Assembly: GCA_964464175.1 (NCBI GenBank)
Contig: CAYXFD010000007.1
Coordinates: forward strand, 1 to 64,000
Direction of reading: 5' to 3'
Length of the DNA stretch: 64,000 nt
From: CAYXFD01 sp964464175
Lineage (GTDB): Bacteria; Cloacimonadota; Cloacimonadia; Cloacimonadales; JAJBBL01
Part shown: piece by piece, positions 19,331 to 27,314 of the stretch
Numbering within the stretch: position 1 is the stretch's first letter
How the letters are laid out: each line of letters starts with the position of its first letter
Made by a program: the position numbers and the translations under genes
The notes under the pieces: model-generated
Databases searched by the model: none
What the model was told of the DNA's origin: nothing
The model's input: the letters and a program-made list of their open reading frames with translations, nothing else

Positions 19331-19362
19331 TCCAGCGTTGGCATAAGTCTGATTTTTACCAT
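19219..19362 (-). CDS. 47-residue ORF with strong ribosome binding site
   Basis: Reads from ATG 19362 to TAG 19219. AGGAGGT (19373-19367) lies 4 bases before the start. The peptide is basic and begins MVKIRLMPTLDEWRTKDRYR, then contains TKTTSEQQEIFDFLNC. A second, 5'-truncated copy (EWRRKDRYRIGLTKTT...) is found at 23678-23801, and several of the differences keep the amino acid (for example V to I). This suggests a former or current small gene family. No known domain was recognised; it may also be the tail of a larger broken gene. Confidence 0.5.
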   Translation of the reverse strand: MVKIRLMPTLDEWRTKDRYRVGLTKTTSEQQEIFDFLNCPKLSTDRY

Positions 19363-19389
19363 TTCCACCTCCTCTTTTCCAACTTTTTA

Positions 19390-19870
19390 AGATCTTTGTT
19401 CTTCACCTAACAGGAAGTCATTATCGTTATCTGTCAAAGCTTTCAAGTTGCTGCCACTTGAAACTCCTTCGCCTGGAAGCCCTGACAGTTCTGTTTATGG
19501 TAGAGACCAACTGGAGATGTTCCATTATTCCAAGGAGCGCTACAATTTAGGTAATTAGCACGGCTGCTGTCTATCGTATTTCCCCAGGGATAATCATAAG
19601 CGGCCAAACCGCGAGTTGCTTTCTCCCACTCATGCTCTGTCGGTAATCGTCAAACATAATGTTCTGCAAAATGCCGGGAACCAATCCGGGTGACTTTTAC
19701 TTCAGGATGATTCAGATAAGCTTAAAATGTGAAGCCTGAAGGAGCACTCAAGATAAACTCGCCGTTACTGAAAGATATCCTTGCAATGTTATAACTCTAA
19801 AGCTCTGTTCCGAGAGAATAGAACCTTTAAGCCCCGGCTTCCCAATGTTCATCTCCTGGCGGTGGTCCTG
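19390..19870 (-). pseudogene. Decayed formylglycine-generating-enzyme (SUMF1/FGE-sulfatase) family gene
   Basis: On the minus strand one frame reads LNHPEVKVTR, SRHFAEHYV, a stop, then RLPTEHEWEKATRGLAAYDY and PWGN...RANYLN...GTSPVGLY. These are signature segments of the FGE-sulfatase fold (LPTEAEWEKAARG...YPWGN...N). Stop codons interrupt the frame before RLPTE and in the upstream part, and a frameshift follows GLY. The C-terminal core with the reactive Cys/GGSW segments is missing. It is a remnant, not a working gene. The 47-codon ORF lies directly downstream. Confidence 0.7.
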
Positions 19871-19911
19871 GAATTTGTAACCCTTATAATAATAGAGAGG
19901 TATTTATTTCT

Positions 19912-19987
19912 CCCCTTAGGACACCTTTAGGATATTCTATAGTTGCAAGGGGTCCGCCTATAAGGATCCCTAAGGGTATCCTAAGAG
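19912..19987. repeat. Long imperfect inverted repeat
   Basis: The arm CCTTAGGACACCTTTAGGAT (from about 19914) pairs with ATCCCTAAGGGTATCCTAAG (19966-19985) with two mismatches and one bulge, around a loop of about 32 bases. The motif CTTAGGAYACC is thus present once on each strand. It lies between two pseudogenes. It may be a mobile-element end, an operator or a structured RNA; nothing decides. Confidence 0.5.
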
Positions 19988-20166
19988 AAGAACCCGTGTA
20001 TTTTGCCGATGATGAAAGGACAGAGGAGATGTTAAAGACTCTTTTTTGATTGACAAGACATAATTGATAAACCGATAATTATCCTCGTTTTCTCGAAAAG
20101 CATAATTGTTTCTTTAGACTATCTTTGATAATACTGATTAGATTTAGCAGTACAGAGTGAATATCT

Positions 20167-20973
20167 ATGGAATATGTAAGCCTCTCTTTTATTCCGGCTT
20201 GCGGGATGATCATTGTTGCCCCGATACTTGTCATCTACTGGCGGCGTTCCGTTAAACTTGCCTACCGTTGGTTCTGGCTGGGAGCCGGATTATGGACAGT
20301 AGCGGTTATCCTGAAAGTTGTTTCGTCTGTTCTGCTTAACGAACCGGTGATTGGATATCTCAATGCCAATCTTCCCGAAACGCTCTCCAGGGTAGCAGGC
20401 GGTTTGTTTATCTGAGTTCAGACAAGCTTTTTTGAGATCGGGCTAACCTTGGTGGCAGTGCTTATCTGGCCGAGACTCGGCAGCAATTCGGAACGGGCTG
20501 TCGGTTTTGGTATTGGTGCAGGTTCTTTCGAATCTCTTTTGCTGGGATTTAGGGGTAATGACCGGTATTATTGCCTATCTTGCCGGAGTACCGGGCACTG
20601 AAGAGATTTGACCGTCTTTAGACTCAGCAGCAGAGCTATCTCCTCTCTTCTTTCTGATAGGACCTGCAGAGAGAATTCTGGCGATATCATGCCACGTAGC
20701 TTCGAGGACTTTAGTAATACTCGGGGTGACAAGGAAGAACGGTCTGATGATCATTGTTGAATTTCAGCCTTCACTTTAATTGACGGGATTGCCGGAGCAG
20801 CCCATATATACGGATTAGTCGATGAAATATCGATGTAGTGGATAGAACTCGCTCTGCTTCTTTTTGTCTTAGCAAGTATTCCGTTGATTATCTGGTGTCA
20901 TAAAGAGTGGAAAAGAGCTGATAATGACTTTTTATCAAGCTGTGTAGAGGATACTAGCGAGAAAAGAGAATAG
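20167..20973 (+). pseudogene. Decayed YhfC-like intramembrane protease family gene
   Basis: The first 82 codons encode hydrophobic helices (MEYVSLSFIPACGMIIVAP...) and end at TGA 20413. The following sequence in the same frame continues sensibly with FFEIGLTLVAVLIWPRLG and AVGFGIGAGSFESLLLGF. A frameshift then leads to GVMTGIIAYLAGV, another stop, and LIGPAERILAISCHVASRTLVIL, with further breaks up to a TAG at 20971. The GxGxGxxE and ERILA...H patterns match the YhfC family. At least three disabling changes are visible. Confidence 0.7.
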
Positions 20974-20998
20974 CTCTTCAGAGAGGCTTTAAGAGAGC

Positions 20999-21052
20999 AA
21001 AAACGGAACAGAGTTAAGGCTAACATACAGCTTAGTCCCTTGCTCTGTTCCG
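20999..21052 (-). terminator. Strong hairpin terminator of the downstream lipoprotein gene
   Basis: A perfect 10-bp stem, CGGAACAGAG (21004-21013) with CTCTGTTCCG (21043-21052), has inner pairing CTAA/TTAG and AAGG/CCTT. Read on the minus strand it follows the stop of the lipoprotein gene by about 35 bases, and the stem is followed by TTTTTG. That is a typical Rho-independent layout. Confidence 0.75.
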
Positions 21053-21086
21053 AATAACACTTTTAATAGTTAAATGTTGGGTTCAG

Positions 21087-23531
21087 CTATTGTTTTGCTG
21101 GCATCTCGGAAGGGCTGAGCGTTGTAAACTCCTTTAACTCCGTAAATCTCTGTTCTTCCGATTCTTCGAGAGTTATTGTCGTAACATTCCAGAGAGCTTC
21201 GGTGCCGTAAAGATTACCGTAGTAAGTCATTCTCTGCTCATCTTCCTGTCCTTCGTTAACAACGATAGCAACTGTGGCATTAGTCGGAATGTTAAAGTCA
21301 GGCTCATAATCACTGTAGTAATGCACCTGAACGAAATAATCTCCACCCGGAAGATCAGTTCCTGTTATAGTTTCCGGTCCGTATCCGTATAACACGTCCA
21401 TATCGAGAGATAGGCCGCTTTGGGTGAAACGGTTACCATAGTAGCACCTTTCTCCGAACGGGTCGGTGACCCAGAGATCTACATCCGTATTGTTAGTATC
21501 CCATGTAAGGGTAACCCTGAGCGATGCAGCCTCTATATCCGAACTGAACTGAACAGCATCCTGCTCCTGCCACGAACCGGATTCTGCTATGAGAACCAGG
21601 ATATGATCCGTCGGTTCGGTTGTTCCCTGCAGAGGAATATCTCTGCTGAACTCACCATTTATCAATGATACCTGAAAAAGTTGGTCAAAATCATTATCAA
21701 GAGCTATCCAAGCTTGATTCAGAGAAGGATTGGCAACTTTTCCCGATACCGGTAAAACACGGTCGGTATGTGGGGAATCTATGGGATCTAATTCCACGTA
21801 GAATTCTACATCGAAATAGACCAGGGTCCTGAAGACCGAACCAGAAGCCGTATCATCGAATTCTAAATCCACATAGCAGTAATCTTTCGACCAATTAGCA
21901 GGAAGATGAAGATCGAAAGAGATACTCTGAGTTCCGGAAGTGGATATTGATACTCCTCCGGTCGTGCCGTCAGTCACTTGTGTTCCTTCCCACCCTCTAA
22001 CGGTTACATTGCCCAGCAAATCGTCAGCACCATCGTTTCTGAGAATCAACTCGACAGCAAGATCTTCACCCGGATTAATCATAATATCCTCAAAGGTTTC
22101 GTTGGACAGATCGTATTCGATGACTGACAGATTCATATTGGAAACTTCGATAGTCACTGTTTTTGATCGGGTATTGCCGAATTCATCGGAAGCTGTGACC
22201 GTTATCGAATAATCACCATGTTCGGTCGGGATAAAGGATGTAACAACTCCCAAAGCAGAGAGGTCGGTATATTCACCACCGGAGACCGACCAATTGAACG
22301 AGACCGGAGAGCCGATTACACTAACGGCTACCGCTCTCAGATCAACGACATTGTTCATTACCGGCTGAACCGGTTCGACGACAATATCTTCGATAATAAG
22401 GGAATTGGCTATCCGGTCATACATCTCAACCAGTAACTCCTCAGCCATTCCCTGCATTACCATATAGTCAGACTCTACTGCCCTGACATAATCCTCGGCA
22501 ATAGTCAGTATGCTGTAATCTCCGGACGGTAGTTCCAGATCAGTTTGGGGATCAACATCAGCAGCAATGACAATTTTCGATTCGTCGGTAGGCTGATTCT
22601 CCTTCTGGATAATTACCATTGCCTGACGGGTTATGACAGTACTTGTATCAACATCCTGAATCTGAAGGTCAACTGCACCGGTATCAGACTCATCCTGACC
22701 GGTTTCCAGCATTTGTTTGGTAATTTCGGCAGGAATATCTCCCATAAGTTTCTCTCCGATAAACATAACCTTATCTTTTGTAACTTCTTTTATCGTATCA
22801 ACACATCTCTTATTATAATCAGGGTCCCAGTAATGCACAAACTGTCTCGTTTCTTTCTTGAGGGGGTCGTCATCAGAAAGCTGCATATAGTTCTGTGCCT
22901 TTTCCTGGAGTGTTTCTCCGGGAATTGCATCAATATTGATATTACCTTCCTGATCATCTCCGGCTAAAATGGACTGGGTGATCGAGTAGTCGGTCTGGAT
23001 ATAATGGTCCTGCCATCTCTGGGCTACACTGGAAACGATGGGAACCCCTGATTCCGGATCCCGGAGAACTTCCCGGATACCCCGTTGAAATGTTACCACT
23101 TGATAGCAGCTCCTGACCATCCTTCCAGAATTGACAACAGTGTTCCTCGCCGTATTGTAAACTCCCCGGGCTGTAGCTCGAGCAAGATCGGTGAAAAATC
23201 CCCTGTCAGAATCTCCGTAAGCTCTGATTGCCTCTTCATATGCGAGTAACCGGTCAAAATAAGCACCTGCCTGGGCGGTCATATCATAATACTCGTCAAC
23301 CAATACTTCTATCTCTTCCAGAGAGCTTCGCGAATTCGTGAACAGGTCCTCGATTTCGTCCAGAACTTCATTCATAGATGTAAAATGTTCACTCATCTCA
23401 GTCGTTGTTTCCCAATAGTTCTCTAAAGCATTTTCGAGGTCGTTATCCGGTTTTGTCGGTGATGAATCATCACTACAACCGGAGAATAGAATTAATACTA
23501 CCATAGTAAGTATAATTAATCCGTGTTTCAT
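21087..23531 (-). CDS. Large lipoprotein with PKD-like and YfaP/DUF2135-like domains
   Basis: The start at 23531 (MKHGLIILTMVV...) has AAGGAG 7 bases upstream and begins exactly at the signal peptide; an earlier ATG (23564) adds 11 residues without such a site. The lipobox LFSGC gives Cys19, so the protein should be lipid-anchored. Residues 30-130 look helical and coiled. A PKD/Ig-like module follows (FIPTEHGDYSITVTASDEFG), then a CARDB-like segment and a C-terminal DVDLWVTDPFGERCYYGN...GYGPETI block resembling YfaP/DUF2135 domains. The gene is intact although flanked by pseudogenes and duplicated fragments. The role is unknown; a surface-exposed lipoprotein is most likely. Confidence 0.8.
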   Translation of the reverse strand: MKHGLIILTMVVLILFSGCSDDSSPTKPDNDLENALENYWETTTEMSEHFTSMNEVLDEIEDLFTNSRSSLEEIEVLVDEYYDMTAQAGAYFDRLLAYEEAIRAYGDSDRGFFTDLARATARGVYNTARNTVVNSGRMVRSCYQVVTFQRGIREVLRDPESGVPIVSSVAQRWQDHYIQTDYSITQSILAGDDQEGNINIDAIPGETLQEKAQNYMQLSDDDPLKKETRQFVHYWDPDYNKRCVDTIKEVTKDKVMFIGEKLMGDIPAEITKQMLETGQDESDTGAVDLQIQDVDTSTVITRQAMVIIQKENQPTDESKIVIAADVDPQTDLELPSGDYSILTIAEDYVRAVESDYMVMQGMAEELLVEMYDRIANSLIIEDIVVEPVQPVMNNVVDLRAVAVSVIGSPVSFNWSVSGGEYTDLSALGVVTSFIPTEHGDYSITVTASDEFGNTRSKTVTIEVSNMNLSVIEYDLSNETFEDIMINPGEDLAVELILRNDGADDLLGNVTVRGWEGTQVTDGTTGGVSISTSGTQSISFDLHLPANWSKDYCYVDLEFDDTASGSVFRTLVYFDVEFYVELDPIDSPHTDRVLPVSGKVANPSLNQAWIALDNDFDQLFQVSLINGEFSRDIPLQGTTEPTDHILVLIAESGSWQEQDAVQFSSDIEAASLRVTLTWDTNNTDVDLWVTDPFGERCYYGNRFTQSGLSLDMDVLYGYGPETITGTDLPGGDYFVQVHYYSDYEPDFNIPTNATVAIVVNEGQEDEQRMTYYGNLYGTEALWNVTTITLEESEEQRFTELKEFTTLSPSEMPAKQ

Positions 23532-23611
23532 AATTCTTCTCCTTGATGTATTTTTTCGAAACACTCAACCTATCATTTATTATGTGTCAAGTTTTAACGG
23601 TAGTGTTTCCA

Positions 23612-23789
23612 CAGTTAGTAATTGCTAACTGCTTGTTAAGCATACGATTATGGAATATTAAAAGTAGCAGTATTAGACTATAATCTATCACGCGAGAGTT
23701 TAAGACAGTTTAACAGATAGAATATTTCTTGCTGCTCGCTTGTGGTTTTTGTCAATCCGATTCTATATCGATCTTTCCTTCTCCACTCG
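23612..23789. repeat. Direct repeat B, copy 2
   Basis: Second copy of the 19162-19330 segment. It carries a 5'-truncated version of the 47-codon ORF on the minus strand (stop at 23678-23680; the frame is closed upstream by TGA). Copies 1 and 2 bracket about 4.3 kb holding two pseudogenes and the intact lipoprotein gene. Confidence 0.85.
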
Positions 23790-23837
23790 GCAACAGGTAT
23801 TCATCTGAATTTCTTGACTCCCTTTTTGTGAGAGAAG

Positions 23838-24066
23838 ATGAGTCTGTTTTTGAACTTACGGCGGACAGAATTCTTAATGACATGGTCAGGTTATCTGATA
23901 ACAATGAAGTATATCAGATATTGAAGGAGTTAATTTCCCGGAACAGGGAATACCTGCATCTTGTATTTACTGCCCCCCCGCAGGGCTTATATCTAATGAA
24001 TGTGCTCTATCCTGCCGGTCACTTTCCGGAATGACTTTAATCAAGTAACAATCAGATAGTTAGTTG
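23838..24066 (+). pseudogene. Partial duplicate of the 3' end of truA
   Basis: The frame from about 23838 to the TGA at 24034 encodes ESVFELTADRILNDMVRL...PPQGLYLMNVLYPAGHFPE, matching the last 75 or so residues of TruA. It lacks 24 bases relative to the original: the parent has ATGGTCAGG twice, 24 bases apart, and the copy has it once, as expected from slippage. The original ends YEFNA, whereas the copy stops after HFPE. Similarity continues 30 bases past the stop (ATCAGATAGTTAGTTG). The catalytic half is absent, so it cannot be active. Confidence 0.85.
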
Positions 24067-24123
24067 ATATTCATTACGATAATAATGACCAGTCCAATCT
24101 AAAGCAAAGTATAATCCTCAGTC

Positions 24124-25047
24124 CTACTTTATCACTTTATGTTCAATCGGTTTTGTGTACTTAAACCTTATTGTCTTGGAGAGCATTCTGGACCCCCATA
24201 AACCGGAGCCGATTTTAACAGAAAAGTTAGCAGCTGATCTAAAGAATCTCTTGTATCTATCAAAATACCTGGAGTATTCTGCCGCCAGGTCGTAATAAAT
24301 TATTGATTCTTCAATCTTATTGATTCTGAGATAGTTGAGAGCGATTGAATAGTACCAGAATGCCTTTTCTTCTTTATCGATAAGATGCCCGGCTTCGTCC
24401 AGGAGCATGATCTTCCCTCTGATACCTCTTTCTCCCTTACTGACCGATGTCGGATCATTATACACGGTAACAACAATATCATCATGGTGTTCAAATGTAT
24501 ATTTTTCTGCGATCCGGTAACTCAGCTCAATCTCCTGCATTGAGATCATCTTGGGATTAAATCCTCCGACCTCCTGGAGTAAAGATTTTTCTATCATCCA
24601 CCTTACGGTGAAGTGGGCTGCAGCCCCTGTCAGCCGCGAGCAGTTTACCTTTTTGTAGAATTTGTCAGACCTGTCTCTCACTTCAAACCAGGACAAAATG
24701 AATCTCGAGCCGCTTTTCAGAATAGCGTTAACCTGGCTCTCATATCTATGCGGCAGATTAACATCGTCATCATCCAGAAAAACAATAAGCTCGCCCTTTG
24801 CCTTCTCGAGTCCGAGGTTCCTGGCATTATTTGCTCCTTTGTTGGGATTACGGAAGCACCTGATGCGGGGATCTTTTCTTTCATAGGGAGTAATAACATT
24901 CCAGGTGTCATCGGTAGATTGATCATCTATTACGATCATTTCCCAGTTTTCATAAGTTTGAAAGATATTGCTCTCGATAGCTTCCGGTACTATCCTTGAG
25001 CGATTATAGGTAGGGGTGATACAAGTGACTAAGGGTAATTTACTCAT
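24124..25047 (-). CDS. Family 2 glycosyltransferase
   Basis: A 307-residue inverting GT-A glycosyltransferase. The N-terminus LVTCITPTYNRS and IVIDDQSTDDTW form the nucleotide-binding part; LIVFLDDDDVNLP supplies the DxD metal site, and the later segment contains the acceptor region. It overlaps the next upstream gene by 8 bases and is the last gene of the minus-strand polysaccharide operon. It adds a sugar to a lipid-linked surface glycan; donor and acceptor cannot be told from sequence. Hydrophobic segments are lacking, so it is peripheral on the cytoplasmic face. Confidence 0.9.
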   Translation of the reverse strand: MSKLPLVTCITPTYNRSRIVPEAIESNIFQTYENWEMIVIDDQSTDDTWNVITPYERKDPRIRCFRNPNKGANNARNLGLEKAKGELIVFLDDDDVNLPHRYESQVNAILKSGSRFILSWFEVRDRSDKFYKKVNCSRLTGAAAHFTVRWMIEKSLLQEVGGFNPKMISMQEIELSYRIAEKYTFEHHDDIVVTVYNDPTSVSKGERGIRGKIMLLDEAGHLIDKEEKAFWYYSIALNYLRINKIEESIIYYDLAAEYSRYFDRYKRFFRSAANFSVKIGSGLWGSRMLSKTIRFKYTKPIEHKVIK

Positions 25048-26209
25048 GAGAATTTTCTCTTAATTCCGTATAGAGATTTCTGATACTGTAATTCAGCTTT
25101 TCGAAGGAGAAGTTTTTAATAGCCGAATTATAAGCCTCATCTGCCATATCATTGTAGGCATCGGGGTTGTCTAACCAGCGGTTGATCTCCTCAACAAATC
25201 CCCTTTTTTCATTGCTGGGGAAGTAGAATCCGTTTTTACCAGGTATAATAAAATCCTCAACTCCACCGACTTTTGTGGACATAACGATCTTTTTGCAAGC
25301 CATTGCTTCAATAAGAGCTACCGGTGTTCCTTCATTTTCTGAAGTCAGCAAAACAAGATCAATATCGGCATAAACCATCTTAAGGTCTTCGATGAATCCT
25401 GTTATCAAGACTCTTTCAGACAAATTCCTTTTTTGGATTTCCTGAGTAATAGCTTCTTTCAGGTCACCGTCTCCGATAATTACGAAGAAAACGTTTTCTC
25501 TGGTTTTGATAATCTCCTCAGCAATAGCTAAAAACAGGAGATGATTCTTAATCGGAACCAGTCTTCCGATAATACCAATGATTTTCGCTTCCGCCGGAAT
25601 GTTGTATCTCTTTCTGAAGAAGTTCTTCTCATCTTTTGAGGGCAGAATGTTTTCAAATTCAAAACCTAAATTGATGACCGCTATTTTTGAGCTGTTTGTG
25701 ATCCCGAAGTCGAGCAGTTCTTGTTTCTGCTGTTTACTGATAGCTATGATCTTAGAGGAATAGCTTGCCAGAATCCTTTCAATAAGGATAAAAAAACTGG
25801 TTTTGAGCTTTCCGAAATATCCGGTGAAAATATTACCGTGAAAAGTATGAACGATAACAGGCACCCGGCAGAAAATGGCAGCTAATCTTCCCAGCATTCC
25901 TGCTTTAGCGGTATGGGTATGAACTATATGGGGTTGTAGTTTTCTGATAAGCCTGTAAATTTCCCGGAAAGCCTGGAAATCTTTCCACAATCTGATCTCA
26001 CGTTTCATATGATCGATATAGAAGGGAGTAACACCATATTTTTGAGCAAAATATGACATGTCAGATTCTGTTTCTTCGATTTTTCCGGCAAGCAGATGGG
26101 ACTCGTAAAACTCATCATTAAGCGAGGAAGTTAAAAGCACAACATGAATTGTTGGTCCTCCAATATTTAATCTTGTAATAATCCTCAGGACTCTGATTTT
26201 ATCCATCAT
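25040..26209 (-). CDS. Family 4 glycosyltransferase
   Basis: A 389-residue GT-B protein. RLNIGGPTIHV is the glycine-rich N-terminal acceptor loop, HTHTAKAGMLGR and HTFHGN are typical of the WaaG/EpsD-like subgroup, and the C-terminal lobe has GIIGRLVPIKNH and the E-x7-E motif in ENEGTPVALIEAMA. It is a retaining transferase using a nucleotide sugar. It overlaps the genes on both sides (8 and 11 bases), indicating a tight operon. The related gene at 58675-59814 shares the HTH(T/S)xK(A/T)G(M/F)LGR segment. Confidence 0.9.
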   Translation of the reverse strand: MMDKIRVLRIITRLNIGGPTIHVVLLTSSLNDEFYESHLLAGKIEETESDMSYFAQKYGVTPFYIDHMKREIRLWKDFQAFREIYRLIRKLQPHIVHTHTAKAGMLGRLAAIFCRVPVIVHTFHGNIFTGYFGKLKTSFFILIERILASYSSKIIAISKQQKQELLDFGITNSSKIAVINLGFEFENILPSKDEKNFFRKRYNIPAEAKIIGIIGRLVPIKNHLLFLAIAEEIIKTRENVFFVIIGDGDLKEAITQEIQKRNLSERVLITGFIEDLKMVYADIDLVLLTSENEGTPVALIEAMACKKIVMSTKVGGVEDFIIPGKNGFYFPSNEKRGFVEEINRWLDNPDAYNDMADEAYNSAIKNFSFEKLNYSIRNLYTELRENSHE

Positions 26210-27314
26210 TCATCAGCTCTTCATATAAAGCGACAGTTTGCTCAGCAGTGTTTTTCCAGGAAAATCTCCGGAGATTATCTGCTGCTTTTTTTTGCAGTTC
26301 AGCTCGTCTTTCTATACCTTCTTTTATTGCTCTTTTCATCTCATCTTTGGAGAAAGGATCAAAATAAACAGCCCCCTCCCCACAGATCTCGGGGATACTC
26401 GAAACATTGCTGACTGCTGAGGGAATGTTGAATTGGGCAGCCTCCAATGGCGGGAAGCCAAATCCTTCATAAAAAGAAGGAAAAACAAACAGCAGGGCAT
26501 TTTTATACAATGTTAGAAGAGTTTCATGGGGAACAAAGGAGAGATATCTGACCTGCTCAGAGTTCTTAATGCTTTGGAGAGTTTTTTTGTATTTATAATT
26601 CTTCTTACCGACAATAACTAACTGGTATTGCTCAGGGGAACTGCTGTTTAACTCTTCTACCGCCTCGATCAGCAGAGGGTAGTTTTTTCTCGGTTCAATG
26701 TGACCGACAGTCAGCAAGTAACCCTGTCCGGCTAAACCGAGTTCATTAAGGATAGTCTCAGCATTCTCAATATCATGGAATCTTTTGTGATCAACAGCCT
26801 CGTGGATCGGAACGATATAATCGGGATTATAGGAATAGAGGTCAGTGATCTCATTTTTTGTAAACCGGGAAACAGTTATAATTCTATCAACCCATTGGAG
26901 TGAACTTTTAAAGGCATGTTGAACATATATTCTTCGGAAGAAGGGATAGCTTTCAGGATATCTGCGGAAGCGCAGATCATGTACCGTCATAATCTTTTTA
27001 CACCCTTCAATATTCGGAAGATGAAAAAAGGGAGAATGAAAGATATCAAACCTCTCTGTCGTAAACTCTTTTTTCCAGAAACGATTCTGACGAAGTGCCC
27101 GTTTCAGTTTAGCTTTACGGGGAAAGGGGAAAATCTTATATTTTGCCTCCTGAGGCATAGTTTTTAACCAATAGTCAAGATCATCAACCGAAACGTAAAA
27201 GAGATATTGGTTATTTTGATCAACACGCAGCAGATTAGTAACCAGATTATAGATATACTCCTTTATACCACCCGACTTTTCACCATAGTAGCAACAATTC
27301 AGTGCGATTTTCAT
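26199..27314 (-). CDS. Family 4 glycosyltransferase (mannosyltransferase-like)
   Basis: A 371-residue GT-B enzyme. The N-terminus MKIALNCCYYGEKSGGIKEY holds the GGI loop, HDLRFRRYPESYP is typical of MtfB/WbaZ-type mannosyltransferases, and LTVGHIEPRKNYPLL plus FPSFYEGFGFPPLEAA form the donor-binding lobe with the E-x7-E pair. The start shares one base with the stop of the upstream O-antigen ligase-like gene (TAATG). The sugar specificity is a family-level inference only. Confidence 0.88.
   Translation of the reverse strand: MKIALNCCYYGEKSGGIKEYIYNLVTNLLRVDQNNQYLFYVSVDDLDYWLKTMPQEAKYKIFPFPRKAKLKRALRQNRFWKKEFTTERFDIFHSPFFHLPNIEGCKKIMTVHDLRFRRYPESYPFFRRIYVQHAFKSSLQWVDRIITVSRFTKNEITDLYSYNPDYIVPIHEAVDHKRFHDIENAETILNELGLAGQGYLLTVGHIEPRKNYPLLIEAVEELNSSSPEQYQLVIVGKKNYKYKKTLQSIKNSEQVRYLSFVPHETLLTLYKNALLFVFPSFYEGFGFPPLEAAQFNIPSAVSNVSSIPEICGEGAVYFDPFSKDEMKRAIKEGIERRAELQKKAADNLRRFSWKNTAEQTVALYEELMNDG

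Larger units (their letters stand above)
23532..24123. other. 592-bp intergenic region made of duplicated fragments
   Basis: Contains direct repeat B copy 2 and the truA 3' fragment. Outside these I see only the leader of the lipoprotein gene (minus) and about 60 bases after the truA fragment with no feature. Confidence 0.7.

Noticed and set aside
23729..24034. A 101-codon plus-strand frame before the polysaccharide cluster
   Set aside because: Its first part is antisense to repeat B and its second part is the truA fragment; it is a chance fusion of duplicated pieces.
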